Both the position numbers and the translations under genes were made by a program. Of a stretch of DNA of 64,000 nucleotides, positions 9,056 through 18,055 are shown one piece after another. The notes beneath the pieces were generated by a model. It made no database searches and was not told the origin of the DNA. It saw only the letters and a program-made list of their open reading frames with translations. The first letter of the stretch is position 1. Every line of letters starts with the position of its first letter. The stretch is from NCBI GenBank assembly GCA_015057305.1, contig SVES01000004.1:49527-113526 (forward strand). Direction: 5' to 3'. Source of the DNA: Pseudobutyrivibrio ruminis (GTDB lineage: Bacteria > Bacillota > Clostridia > Lachnospirales > Lachnospiraceae).

Positions 9056-10213
9056 TTAACCTCCTCTTTTTTGAGCAAACAACCAATCACGTATTGCTTC
9101 TATATGATATGCGCTTTGCCATGTACTCACATGATGTTCACCACCGTTTGAATGCCAACCGTCAGCAACAGTTTCCAGCTTAAATGGAGTAAAAATCACA
9201 TTCGGTTTTTCCCTATAAATTTTTTCAGCAATATTTGCATATTCCTCATTTGAAAGATTATTCTCCATTACATATCTGGCAACCTTAGCTCCTGCTTTTT
9301 CCATACTGACACACATCTGATTCATTATAGGAAATGCCTTGGCGTCTCCCTGGGAGCATATCATCCAAAGCTTTTGCTTTTCTAGTCCATCAATCCCTCT
9401 CTCATCCCACTGACCTGCCACCAAAAGTGATGCAGCAAAAAAATCAGGGTAACGAACATTAAGGACTATTGAAGACATGCAGCCCATTGACTGACCTGTT
9501 GTATAAATCCTATCAGTATCGATACTATAAGTCTCAATCACATAATCCAAAGCTGCTTTAGCATCCTCTAATCTAGCATCCACATTCCAATCATCATCTA
9601 CTATTGCAGGCATATCAAACTGAGGTGCAAAGATGAAGCATGGATGCTTCCTTTGCTCTTCTTCGCTGGCCCAAATAGTTGCTCCCACTCCCTGGGTGAT
9701 TGCCAGCCTTGTTTCTTTACCGCATACTGCGGCGTCATGTATAAACTGTATTAATGGATACTTTTTATTTGGATCATAATCCCTCGGGATAAAAAGATTA
9801 TATTTTTGTTTTCCATGTACCCCTTGAAGGAATAAATCTGCTAATTCATCATAGGATTTTTCAGAATCCATAAATTCATCCCATGGTGCAGCAACAGTGC
9901 CATCTTCAAAAGAAAATGGTTTACTTTGGATTACAGAAACTCTTACTTCATCTAAGGTTGCTGCTTCTTTTTTCCATGGATTTCCACCATGGAATACAAG
10001 TGCCGCCTCATCCTCAAGGCTTAAGCTAAGCAATACTTTATTGCCAGTTACCGTTATTTTTTCAATTGTTCTATTTTTAACTTCAAAGGTTTCTTTTGAA
10101 ACCTCGTCTGCCTTTATAGCTTTTTCATATTCCAAAAGTGCTTCTATGCATTTTTGTCCCACAGGCGTCACACATGCAATCGCCGTGATATTTACTATGT
10201 TATTTTTATTCAT
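9056..10213 (-). CDS. PHB-depolymerase-like alpha/beta-hydrolase esterase with Ig-like N-terminal domain
   Basis: The product of about 385 residues has an N-terminal beta-rich domain (about 1-130) like the Ig-like domain of EstA-type esterases, then an alpha/beta hydrolase. The nucleophile motif is TTGQSMGCM near residue 240 and the likely catalytic His is in GGEHHVSTWQ near the C-terminus. Relatives are feruloyl, acetyl-xylan or other short ester hydrolases. No signal peptide is seen, so it should act on imported esters. The start at 10213 lies 6 bases after AAGGGG; 10219 is too close to it. The C-terminal half is closely similar in order and motifs to that of the fusion at 24647-27199. Confidence 0.82.
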   Translation of the reverse strand: MNKNNIVNITAIACVTPVGQKCIEALLEYEKAIKADEVSKETFEVKNRTIEKITVTGNKVLLSLSLEDEAALVFHGGNPWKKEAATLDEVRVSVIQSKPFSFEDGTVAAPWDEFMDSEKSYDELADLFLQGVHGKQKYNLFIPRDYDPNKKYPLIQFIHDAAVCGKETRLAITQGVGATIWASEEEQRKHPCFIFAPQFDMPAIVDDDWNVDARLEDAKAALDYVIETYSIDTDRIYTTGQSMGCMSSIVLNVRYPDFFAASLLVAGQWDERGIDGLEKQKLWMICSQGDAKAFPIMNQMCVSMEKAGAKVARYVMENNLSNEEYANIAEKIYREKPNVIFTPFKLETVADGWHSNGGEHHVSTWQSAYHIEAIRDWLFAQKRGG

Positions 10214-10249
10214 AGTCATCCCCTTTAAACTTTGTGTCCATCCTGCAAG

Positions 10250-10936
10250 TCATAGAATAAGATGCTTTTCTCCCTCTGGAAGTATTGCACAATTCTTTTC
10301 TGTAAAATAATCTATTTTCTTATTAATCAAATACATAAAAAAGGTACATAGAGCACTTAGAAGTACACCACTTGCTAAAAGCAGCTCCTTTAATACGCTT
10401 TCCACTCCAAAGAAACAATTCAAGCCAATCAATATTGCCGTCATAAGAAGCATCACTGATGAAAAAAGCGAAAACTTATCCACTCTATTTGTGCTTGAAT
10501 ATTGCTCCCACCAAGTCATTTTTCTTTTTAAAGAAACAAAACCTATAGTGGAAGCAACAAGCAAGAAAAGAAGAATGACAGAAATAAATCCTGGTATCGC
10601 CACTATACGAGAAAGGTTTCCTTCAAAGCCGCTTCTTGTCATAACAAAGCAGTAAAAAATTGCGGCGAAGAAAGCCAATATCAGCATCAAAGCTTTCACC
10701 TGTAACCATTGTCTTTTTGTAAGCTTTTGCACATACCAATCTTCAGTGTATATTCGTTGGATGGAATACTTACCATTTGGTTTTTCCACTCTTACCTCAG
10801 TATATCCATGAAAATACTGATGGTAATGAACGTTATGTCTAAACCCGGATTCAGCTGTATCCCCCAGACTACTTTCAAGCTTCCAGTTCGATTTTACGCC
10901 ATATATATCATTTCCAACCTTTTGTGCCCTAAACAT
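10250..10936 (-). CDS. Conserved small membrane protein of ABC-importer modules
   Basis: I do not recognise a named family. The 228-residue product has a soluble N-terminal region of about 80 residues rich in aromatic residues (YHQYFHGYTEV, then IYTEDWYVQKLTKRQW), followed by four hydrophobic segments and a short charged tail. It begins 11 bases after the OppF-like ATPase gene and precedes the esterase. A protein of the same layout (187 residues at 50031-50594) occupies the same slot in module 3. The position suggests an accessory to the importer or a membrane anchor; that is inference from context only. Confidence 0.6.
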   Translation of the reverse strand: MFRAQKVGNDIYGVKSNWKLESSLGDTAESGFRHNVHYHQYFHGYTEVRVEKPNGKYSIQRIYTEDWYVQKLTKRQWLQVKALMLILAFFAAIFYCFVMTRSGFEGNLSRIVAIPGFISVILLFLLVASTIGFVSLKRKMTWWEQYSSTNRVDKFSLFSSVMLLMTAILIGLNCFFGVESVLKELLLASGVLLSALCTFFMYLINKKIDYFTEKNCAILPEGEKHLIL

Positions 10937-10947
10937 ATCTTTACCTT

Positions 10948-11898
10948 TTAATCATTTATTTCCTTAACTCTACAACAAGAAACAAAATGTCCCTTTTCAA
11001 CCTCAATTAATTCCTGAGGCTCCTTACATTTGTCACAAGCGTATGGACAACGTGCTGCAAATCTACAACCGGGTGCTGGATTAATAGCAGATGTAATTTC
11101 ACCCTTCAGCTGTACTCTCTGCATTGGATGATCCAAATCAATTGATGGAATTGCTGATAAAAGAGCCTTTGTATATGGATGTAAAGGTCTAAGGAATAGC
11201 TCTCTAGAAGGAGCTGTCTCTACCAGCTGTCCCAAATACATAACGCAAATGTCATCAGATATATGTCTTACAACTGAAAGGTCATGTGTAACAAACATGT
11301 AGGTAAGCTGCATCTTTTCCTGTAAATCCATAAGCAGATTTAGTACCTGCGCCTGGATTGATACATCCAGTGCTGATACTGGCTCATCGCACATGATGAA
11401 CTGTGGATTAAGTGCAAGTGCTCTTGCAATACCAACACGCTGTCTTCTACCTCCGTCCATTTCATGGGGATAAGCCAGTCTAAGTCGCTCCTCAATTCCT
11501 ACCAAATCCATTAACTCTTCGGTTCTCTCTGTAATTTCTTTCTTTGAAAATCTATGAGTCTCTTGAAGTGGTTCTCTAATCGTTGACTCTACAGAAGAAC
11601 GTGGATTTAAGCTTGAATATGGGTCTTGAAAAACGATGCTTACCTTTTCCCTAAGCTTTCTTAAATCCTTACCTTTGGCATATGTAATATCTTCTCCATC
11701 AAGTCTTACTGTACCCTCTGTAGCATCCAAAAGTCTTATGATAGTACGACCCAATGTACTTTTTCCGCAGCCAGATTCACCTACCACACCCATGGTATGT
11801 CCTTTTTCAATAGAAAGGGTAATATCATCTACTGCATGATTGACGCCAGCTCCAACATTAAAATATTTTTTTAAGTGTTCAACCTCTAGTAATGCCAT
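10948..11898 (-). CDS. Oligopeptide-type ABC importer ATPase, OppF/DppF-like (module 1)
   Basis: The 316-residue ATPase has Walker A GESGCGKST, Walker B MCDEPVSALD, a Q-loop in FQDPYSSLNP and the switch His in VTHDLSVV. The signature is DGGRRQR, with Asp where LSGGQ has Ser, a variant also seen in the module 3 paralogue. The C-terminal oligopeptide/dipeptide domain has the Cys-rich segment GCRFAARCPYACDKC found in OppD/OppF proteins. It pairs with the OppD-like ATPase immediately upstream (3-base gap) to power an inner-membrane importer. The solute is unknown; peptide-class importers also move glycosides and other small conjugates. Confidence 0.94.
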   Translation of the reverse strand: MALLEVEHLKKYFNVGAGVNHAVDDITLSIEKGHTMGVVGESGCGKSTLGRTIIRLLDATEGTVRLDGEDITYAKGKDLRKLREKVSIVFQDPYSSLNPRSSVESTIREPLQETHRFSKKEITERTEELMDLVGIEERLRLAYPHEMDGGRRQRVGIARALALNPQFIMCDEPVSALDVSIQAQVLNLLMDLQEKMQLTYMFVTHDLSVVRHISDDICVMYLGQLVETAPSRELFLRPLHPYTKALLSAIPSIDLDHPMQRVQLKGEITSAINPAPGCRFAARCPYACDKCKEPQELIEVEKGHFVSCCRVKEIND

Positions 11899-11901
11899 GT
11901 T

Positions 11902-12876
11902 TTACCCCTCCTTCCTTATTTCATGACAGCGCACAAAATGTCCTGCCTCTACTTCCACCATTTCAGGTGATTCTTTGGATTTTGTGCAAGCTTCTGCCAT
12001 AGGACATCTTGGACAGAATTTGCAGCCCTCTGGTAAATGGGTAGGATCTGGTGGTAGTCCTTTGATTGGACTTAATCTTTTTGAATCATCATCCAGCTTT
12101 GGAAGAGAACCAAATAATCCTAAGGTATATGGATGAAGTGGATTCCTGAAAATATGCTCTTTTGTTCCACTTTCCACTATCTCTCCTGCATAAATAACCG
12201 CAACCTTATCACAGGTCTCAGCTACTACACCTAGATCATGTGTTATCAAAATCATTGATGTGTTAAACTTGTCCTTGAGAGCCTTAATCATCTCCAAAAC
12301 CTGAGCCTGAATGGTAACATCAAGTGCTGTAGTAGGTTCATCAGCAAGCAATAATTCTGGATTGCATGCAAGAGCCATTGCAATTACCACTCTCTGCTTC
12401 ATTCCTCCTGAAAATTGATGTGGATAATCATTAAATCGTAAAGACGATATTCCTACCATTTCAAGCATTTCAATTGTTCTTTTAGCCGCTTCATCTCTTG
12501 AAATATTATTGTGCTGTAAAACAACCTCATTTATTTGCTCGCCAACAGTCATAGTTGGGTTTAAGGCGGTCATAGGGTCCTGGAAAATCATGGCAATTTT
12601 ATTTCCACGGATTTTCTGCATTTCCTTTTCAGATAGCTTTAGTAAATTGCTGCCATCTAATTCAATTTCACCTTGTTTTATAGTTGCCGGTGGACTTTGA
12701 AGAATTCTAAGAATAGCCTTCGCAATAGTACTTTTTCCAGCACCAGTCTCACCAACCAAACCTATGGTTTCACCCTTTTTTAAATCTAAATCTACTCCGT
12801 TTACTGCCTGAACAATTTCTCCACCAGAGGAATATTCAACCACCAAATCGCGGATAGATAAATAATTCTCACTCAT
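11902..12876 (-). CDS. Oligopeptide-type ABC importer ATPase, OppD/DppD-like (module 1)
   Basis: The product of about 324 residues has Walker A GETGAGKST, signature FSGGMKQRV, Walker B LLADEPTTALD and HDLGVVAETCD. A C-terminal oligo/dipeptide domain ends with the four-Cys segment GCKFCPRCPMAEAC, which in some homologues binds an iron-sulfur cluster. The start at 12876 has GAGGAG 8 bases upstream; a start at 12897 would overlap the permease gene. It is the third gene from the 3' end of the five-gene importer set. Confidence 0.94.
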   Translation of the reverse strand: MSENYLSIRDLVVEYSSGGEIVQAVNGVDLDLKKGETIGLVGETGAGKSTIAKAILRILQSPPATIKQGEIELDGSNLLKLSEKEMQKIRGNKIAMIFQDPMTALNPTMTVGEQINEVVLQHNNISRDEAAKRTIEMLEMVGISSLRFNDYPHQFSGGMKQRVVIAMALACNPELLLADEPTTALDVTIQAQVLEMIKALKDKFNTSMILITHDLGVVAETCDKVAVIYAGEIVESGTKEHIFRNPLHPYTLGLFGSLPKLDDDSKRLSPIKGLPPDPTHLPEGCKFCPRCPMAEACTKSKESPEMVEVEAGHFVRCHEIRKEG

Positions 12877-12893
12877 TTTACTTTCTCCTCTGA

Positions 12894-13757
12894 TCAATCT
12901 TTTAGTCTTGGATCCATTGCATCACGGAGTCCATCACCAAGCATGTTGATTGCAAGTACAGTAATAAGAATTGCTACACCTGGCCAAATCATCATGTGTG
13001 GATATTTCATAATGTAATCTCTTGCTGCCGAACACATTGCACCCCACTCTGCTGCTGGTGGCTGTATTCCAAGTCCAATGTATGAAAGTCCTGCTGCCGA
13101 CATCATTGTTGCACCAATCTGGCCTGTAGTTCCAACGATTGTAGGTGCGATTATATTTGGCATCATATGCTTGTACATAATCTTCATTTTTGAACAGTTC
13201 ATGGCCTTTGCTGCCTCTAGATATTCCATTTCACGCTCTTTAAGTGCCATTGCTCTTGTACCTCTGATTGAGCCTGGAATACCACCAACTGTAAGAGCGA
13301 GTACCGTATATCCGAAGCCAGAACCAAGAGAGGCAGAAATAATAATTGCAAGAAGTGTAGCTGGAATAGCCATCCACACATCACATATTCGCATTACTAT
13401 ATTGTCTACCTGTCCTCCAAAATATCCCACCATGGTGCCAAAGAATACACCAAAGAACATTCCAATAACTGCACAGATAAGTCCTAAAGACAAAGAGTAT
13501 CTTCCACCATAGATTATGCGGCTAAAAATATCTCGTCCTAGGTTGTCACAGCCCATAATATGCGCTGCACTAGGTGTTTGATTAAGTGCCGAATAGTCCA
13601 TGTAGTTTGGATCATAAGGCGCAACAAGTGGTGCAAATATGGCTGCAATGGCAATAACGATAAGCACAATCAAGCCGCCCATTGCCACCTTATTTTTCTT
13701 TAACCGTCCCATTATTTGAGATAATTGGGTTTGCTTTTTCTTGGGAGTATTTGCCAT
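12894..13757 (-). CDS. ABC importer permease, OppC/DppC-like (module 1)
   Basis: The product of about 287 residues has a cytoplasmic N-terminal tail (KKKQTQLSQIMGRLKKN), one long first membrane helix, the extracytoplasmic YDPNYMD...MGCDNLGRDIFSR segment typical of OppC, and five more helices with the coupling motif EYLEAAKAMNCSKMKIMYKH. The start at 13757 follows the OppB stop by 1 base and has GGAGG 8 bases upstream. It forms the transmembrane channel with the OppB-like partner. Confidence 0.94.
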   Translation of the reverse strand: MANTPKKKQTQLSQIMGRLKKNKVAMGGLIVLIVIAIAAIFAPLVAPYDPNYMDYSALNQTPSAAHIMGCDNLGRDIFSRIIYGGRYSLSLGLICAVIGMFFGVFFGTMVGYFGGQVDNIVMRICDVWMAIPATLLAIIISASLGSGFGYTVLALTVGGIPGSIRGTRAMALKEREMEYLEAAKAMNCSKMKIMYKHMMPNIIAPTIVGTTGQIGATMMSAAGLSYIGLGIQPPAAEWGAMCSAARDYIMKYPHMMIWPGVAILITVLAINMLGDGLRDAMDPRLKD

Positions 13758-13758
13758 C

Positions 13759-14718
13759 TTACTTTCCTCCCTTCTTCTTTGAGCCATAATTTATGTATTG
13801 AGCTTTGATTCTTGGATCAAGATATGCATAGAACAAATCTACTAAAAGTGTAATGACCGCAGAAAACAGAGCCAAAATAAGTACCGAACCTCTGATTACC
13901 GGATAGTCTCTACTGGTAACTCCTGTAAGCAAATACTGTCCAATTCCTGGGAATGAAAATACCTGCTCAATTACTACAGTTCCACCAACTACCATTGCAA
14001 GCTGCATACCAAGAGCATTTACTACTGGAATAAGGGCATTTGGAAGCATATGCTTATAAATAACTACTCTCTCAGAAAGTCCCTTTGCTCTGGCAGTTGT
14101 TACAAAATCCGCTCTGATTGTCTCAAGTACAGCAGAACGTGTCATTCTGGCATTCATTGCGATTCCTGAAAGTGAATTTGCAAGCACTGGCATAACCCAG
14201 TAGCTGATTCCACCTACACCATAAGGTGGGAGCCAACCCATTTTTACAGAAAAAAGTACAACCATCATTAGAGCCAGCCAAAACTGTGGTACTGATATAA
14301 ATACCATGGCCATAATTAGTAACCCCTGATCCTGAAAGCTGTTTCTGTGAATTGCAGCATTTACTCCAAGTGGAATGCCAATGATAATATTTAAAAGCAT
14401 CGATATAAGACCAAGGCCTAAGGTTCTAGGCAAACGTGCTGCAAATTCTGATATAACTGGTGTTCCAAATACGTAAGACTCGCCAAAATCAAATCTTAAA
14501 AATACATCTCTTAGATAAGTTCCCAATTGAACTAAAAATGGTCTATCTAATCCCATTATTTCTCGTTGTCGCTCTATGTCTGCTTGAGTAGCACCAGAGC
14601 CAAGCACGATTTGGGCCGGGTCGCCTGGTACAAACCAGAGGATAACAAAGATTACTACGGCCACACTAAGCATTATTACAATTAGCCATAGAATTCTTTT
14701 TAATATGTATTTCCACAT
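13759..14718 (-). CDS. ABC importer permease, OppB/DppB-like (module 1)
   Basis: The 319-residue, six-helix permease opens with the OppB-type MWKYILKRILWLIVIM and FVPGDPAQIVLG. It has the cytoplasmic coupling loop FVTTARAKGLSERVVIYKH and ends in DPRIKAQYINYG, as OppB proteins usually do. It begins 21 bases past a hairpin that separates it from the binding-protein gene, so it is probably expressed at a lower level than the binding protein. Confidence 0.94.
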   Translation of the reverse strand: MWKYILKRILWLIVIMLSVAVVIFVILWFVPGDPAQIVLGSGATQADIERQREIMGLDRPFLVQLGTYLRDVFLRFDFGESYVFGTPVISEFAARLPRTLGLGLISMLLNIIIGIPLGVNAAIHRNSFQDQGLLIMAMVFISVPQFWLALMMVVLFSVKMGWLPPYGVGGISYWVMPVLANSLSGIAMNARMTRSAVLETIRADFVTTARAKGLSERVVIYKHMLPNALIPVVNALGMQLAMVVGGTVVIEQVFSFPGIGQYLLTGVTSRDYPVIRGSVLILALFSAVITLLVDLFYAYLDPRIKAQYINYGSKKKGGK

Positions 14719-14738
14719 TACTTAGTCCTCTCTTTTAC

Positions 14739-14775
14739 AAAAAATGGGGACCTAAGCGAACTGACTTAGGTTCCC
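14739..14775 (-). terminator. Attenuator-like terminator between binding-protein and permease genes (module 1)
   Basis: GGGACCTAAG and CTTAGGTTCCC form a stem of about 10 bp with one bulge, followed on the minus strand by a run of six T. It lies in the 78-base gap after the binding-protein gene. Partial termination here would favour excess binding protein over permease. Confidence 0.7.
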
Positions 14776-14796
14776 TTGATACTTCTTTTTATAAAA

Positions 14797-16488
14797 CTAC
14801 TGTGCGCTGAAGCAGCATGCTCCAGGAAGGAATGTAAGCTTATCGCCCTGACATACATATACACAATCTGCTGGTACTATGTTGTAATTGTTTCCAGCGT
14901 ATACACCCATGGTGTAAGCATTCTCTGCTGCCATTTCCCACCATGCCTGCATATTTTCAGCTGTATGTCCATCTTCTGTATTGCAAAGGTTTAACAAATC
15001 ATTCCATTCATCATCAACAATATGTGTTGTTGTTTCTGTTCCACTAGATGAGTTGTTATAAGAAAAGTCATGAGCCCATGCCTGCACATTATAATCACCA
15101 GCCATCATTCCAAAATACATATCCCATGCACTTGGGTCGGCAAGTGTTGTGTTTCCTGTAGCTGCGTCTACCTGAAGAAGCTCTGCATTAATTCCAAATG
15201 CTGCAAGCTGTGCCGCAATGATTGTTGCGGTATCTGCAAACTCTGGGTTAACCATGATAACCAAACTTTCTCCGTTGTAGCTAGAAGCATCCAAATAGCT
15301 TTGTACAAGCTCTGCATCTACTGAAGTCTTTGAATTGTAATTATCAAGTGACTCCCAATCTACCATTGTGTAATCGCTATAATAATCATTTGCATAGGCA
15401 TAAAGTCTTGTGTATGCTCCACCTAACGCTGTAATGATTCCGTCCTGATCTATTGCATTGTATACAGCAAGTCTTAGGTTTTTATCTCCCATTGGAGACT
15501 GGCTGCTGCCATTAGCATCTAGATAATATATAAACTTTTGAGAGTATGCCTGAACCTTTACAAGATCTGCATATTTTCCACCATCAACAAATTCTGTTAG
15601 TGAATCGTATGCCATATCCTGAACCATGTCCACACTTCCTGTAGCTACAGCATTTTCTCTTTGAGCATTTTCTGAAATAAACTGATAAGTAATAGTTCTT
15701 ACATTTGCCTGCTGCTCCTGATGACGAAGACTTTCATCTGTCTGCCAATAATCATCATTCTTTTCAATAACAAGTGATGAACCTGAGCTATAGCTTACAA
15801 ACTTGTAAGGTCCTGTTCCCACCATATCATTTGCTAGCTTTGAAGATGATGCATTAAATGAATCCTCATCTATGATAAAGCAACGTGCAAAGAAGTTATC
15901 AAACCAACCAAGGTTAGACTGTTCCTTTGTAAATTCAAACTGAACTGTTGAATCGTCTACGGCTGTGGCCTCTACAAAGTCATCCCAGCCAGAGGTTGTC
16001 TGATTATTGAACTGATAATTGTAAGAGAACGCTACATCATCTGCTGTAACAGCATTTCCATTGTGATCTTTGATGTAATCATAAATGTAAATTGTGTAAA
16101 CCCCTGTTCCATCCTCATGATCACAGCCTGGTTCAAAATCGCCCTTGCTTTCATCTGCAAGAATTCCGTATCTTTCTCCATCTGCAGTAACTTCATAAAG
16201 CATTTCATATACTTCATAGTTACCAGGAATATCATTGTTGGTTCCCCAAGGCTCAAGTGTTGTTGCAGCCTGCCAAGCAATATTGATACTTTCTCTTTCA
16301 ACAGAATTATCAATGTTCGCTTTATCTGTAAGGTCTGCAGAATTTGAAACATCTGCTACAGATTGCATTGCCTCGCTTTGTTCTGCTGTTCCTTGAGAAC
16401 TATCGCTAGACGAGCTAGAACCGCCACAGGCTGTTAAGCTTGCTGCAAGTGTTGCAGCCATAATTACTGAAACAATTTTCTTTTTCAT
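14797..16488 (-). CDS. Solute-binding lipoprotein, peptide/nickel family 5 (module 1)
   Basis: The 563-residue product has a lipoprotein signal with lipobox LTAC and the modified Cys at residue 21, then a Ser-rich linker and the large family 5 (SBP_bac_5) fold, with segments such as VGTGPYKFVSY and NLRLAVYNAIDQDGI typical of this class. It delivers solute from outside the membrane to the adjacent permeases. A promoter is seen 54-82 bases upstream of its ATG. Family 5 proteins bind peptides, but also oligosaccharides, glycosides and opines, so the ligand cannot be assigned. Confidence 0.93.
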   Translation of the reverse strand: MKKKIVSVIMAATLAASLTACGGSSSSSDSSQGTAEQSEAMQSVADVSNSADLTDKANIDNSVERESINIAWQAATTLEPWGTNNDIPGNYEVYEMLYEVTADGERYGILADESKGDFEPGCDHEDGTGVYTIYIYDYIKDHNGNAVTADDVAFSYNYQFNNQTTSGWDDFVEATAVDDSTVQFEFTKEQSNLGWFDNFFARCFIIDEDSFNASSSKLANDMVGTGPYKFVSYSSGSSLVIEKNDDYWQTDESLRHQEQQANVRTITYQFISENAQRENAVATGSVDMVQDMAYDSLTEFVDGGKYADLVKVQAYSQKFIYYLDANGSSQSPMGDKNLRLAVYNAIDQDGIITALGGAYTRLYAYANDYYSDYTMVDWESLDNYNSKTSVDAELVQSYLDASSYNGESLVIMVNPEFADTATIIAAQLAAFGINAELLQVDAATGNTTLADPSAWDMYFGMMAGDYNVQAWAHDFSYNNSSSGTETTTHIVDDEWNDLLNLCNTEDGHTAENMQAWWEMAAENAYTMGVYAGNNYNIVPADCVYVCQGDKLTFLPGACCFSAQ

Positions 16489-16541
16489 CTTTTAATCTCC
16501 TTCTCCGGTGCATTTACTTTATTCCCCCGGTTCTTGTTTAA

Positions 16542-16570
16542 ATAATAATTTTTCTCAAAGAGTGCTTCAA
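16542..16570 (-). promoter_or_regulatory. Sigma-A promoter of module 1 importer
   Basis: On the minus strand TTGAAG (16565-16570) and TATTAT (16542-16547) are 17 bases apart. Exactly the same pair and spacing occurs before the module 3 binding-protein gene. The octamer GAGTGCTT is repeated at 16560-16567 and 16582-16589 across the -35, a possible activator or LysR contact. Confidence 0.62.
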
Positions 16571-16573
16571 ACT

Positions 16574-16615
16574 AAAAAAAGGAGTGCTTTATTCACTTTT
16601 TGAATAAAGCACTCC
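16574..16615 (-). terminator. Intrinsic terminator after the membrane-anchored orphan gene
   Basis: A perfect 15-bp stem (16581-16595 with 16601-16615) with a 5-base loop is followed on the minus strand by seven T. It ends transcripts of 16634-16996 just upstream of the module 1 promoter. Confidence 0.88.
16586..16602. repeat. 17-base exact repeat shared with the LysR promoter region (second copy 17063-17079)
   Basis: The sequence GCTTTATTCACTTTTTG occurs here inside the terminator hairpin and again at 17063-17079, 23 bases before the first LysR start codon. In the second copy it extends to ATTC-N11-GAAT, a spacing used by LysR operators. Confidence 0.6.
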
Positions 16616-16633
16616 CTACTTCTCGATTTACAA

Positions 16634-16996
16634 TTAAAATTTTTCCATTATATCTTTATAAGTCTGCCAAGTCATTGCCTTGGATGAGCCATTTATAACG
16701 TAGTCTTCGTTATCCGTATCTATATAAATATAGGCTCCTTGTGATTCATCACCTATCATAGTATATTCAGTATTTATGGTATCCAAATCCTCTACATATT
16801 CCACATTCTCCACGTCTTGAAGCTGGATAAATAGGGCTTCCCCATTTTCTAGAGTGATTCCTATTTTTTCATCATCCACACCTATAATGTTTGAGGCTTC
16901 TCCGCTTCCATTTGCAAACCTGTATATTGTAAATATCACTATAACTGCAATAGCTATTGCGAAATTAATCCAGCTTCGTCTTCTAATCTGATCCAT
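16634..16996 (-). CDS. Membrane-anchored protein of unknown function
   Basis: I do not recognise this 120-residue product. It has a basic N-terminus (MDQIRRRSW), one membrane helix (about 10-27) and an acidic beta-rich C-terminal domain (about 35-120) in which IGITLENGEALFIQL and a later QGAYIYIDTDNEDY look like strands of a small PH-like barrel. AAGGAG precedes the ATG. It is divergent from the LysR gene at 17102 and has its own terminator. Nothing in it points to a specific role in module 1. Confidence 0.72.
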   Translation of the reverse strand: MDQIRRRSWINFAIAIAVIVIFTIYRFANGSGEASNIIGVDDEKIGITLENGEALFIQLQDVENVEYVEDLDTINTEYTMIGDESQGAYIYIDTDNEDYVINGSSKAMTWQTYKDIMEKF

Positions 16997-17101
16997 TTTT
17001 GTCTCCTTTTTATTTTTATTCTTGCATCATTTTTTGTTTTGTGCATAATCTAATTATATATAGCTTTATTCACTTTTTGCAAGAATCTTTTAGGAGTATT
17101 T

Positions 17102-18055
17102 ATGCTTGATATGATTTTATACCATAGCGAATTTATCACGCTATGCGAAACTGGCAATCTTTACGATGCCGCGGACAGATTATTTATTTCCGAATCAAAT
17201 CTAATGAAACACATGAGAAATTTAGAGGATGCTGTGGAGCACAAAATCTTTCAGAAATGTTCTAATCACGTGGAGCTCACTGAATTTGGAACCATGTACC
17301 TTGCATACGCTTATAAATATAAGGCACTAGACAAGGAAGTCAGTCAAAAAATTGCAGAATATGATTCCAGAAATAAGTCTGTTGTTAAAATTGCAGTGTC
17401 TCGCAGTATGAACTGCGACCACATTGTAAATATGCTGTCAGATCATTTTGCTGATAGACACCCAGAATATTCTATTTCACCAGGAGAGTTTTCCCGCACG
17501 GTAAATCTTCATAAGACCTTTGAAATGGGATATGAGTTGTCTTTCGCAATAGGATCATCTCCTACAGATGTGAATTATCATACATATCAATGGTCAACTG
17601 ATAGACTTATTGCTATTTTACCATTGAATCATCCCCTTGCAAATAGAAAGAGCTTGTCTCTTACAGAACTTTCATCAGATAAATTCATTCTTTTTCCAGA
17701 GGGAACCTTTTTAAATCACTATTGTCTTTCTCTATGTGAAAAAGCCGGCTTCAAGCCAATGGTGGATTTTACAATACACGGAACAAGAAATCTTGTAGAG
17801 CTGGTGGATGCAGGGCTAGGTGTTTCACTTACCACATCAAGTGATGCATTGACAATAAAAAAGCATAATGTGGCCATGGTTGAAATCGATCCAGTACCCT
17901 TAGTTTACTTAAACTTATATCACAGAAAGGATGTACCCCTTTCAAAGCCTGCGCAATGCTTCTTAGATTTTGCAATTGATATACATGAAAATCACAGTGA
18001 TGATATCCCTTATCAGGGACCGGAGGGTGAAGTTGGAAACGTCTATTTTAAATGA
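17102..18055 (+). CDS. LysR-family transcriptional regulator (first of an overlapping pair)
   Basis: The 317-residue product has a LysR-type winged HTH at 1-60 (FITLCETGNLYDAADRLFIS, then ESNLMKHMRNLEDAVEHKIF), with less canonical residues than usual for LysR, and a substrate-binding domain behind it (DRLIAILPLNHPLANRKSL, VELVDAGLGVSLTTS). AGGAG lies 7 bases before the ATG. It is transcribed away from module 1 and is the obvious candidate to control that importer, since the two transcription units start back to back with only the orphan gene between. The effector is unknown. Confidence 0.88.
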   Translation: MLDMILYHSEFITLCETGNLYDAADRLFISESNLMKHMRNLEDAVEHKIFQKCSNHVELTEFGTMYLAYAYKYKALDKEVSQKIAEYDSRNKSVVKIAVSRSMNCDHIVNMLSDHFADRHPEYSISPGEFSRTVNLHKTFEMGYELSFAIGSSPTDVNYHTYQWSTDRLIAILPLNHPLANRKSLSLTELSSDKFILFPEGTFLNHYCLSLCEKAGFKPMVDFTIHGTRNLVELVDAGLGVSLTTSSDALTIKKHNVAMVEIDPVPLVYLNLYHRKDVPLSKPAQCFLDFAIDIHENHSDDIPYQGPEGEVGNVYFK

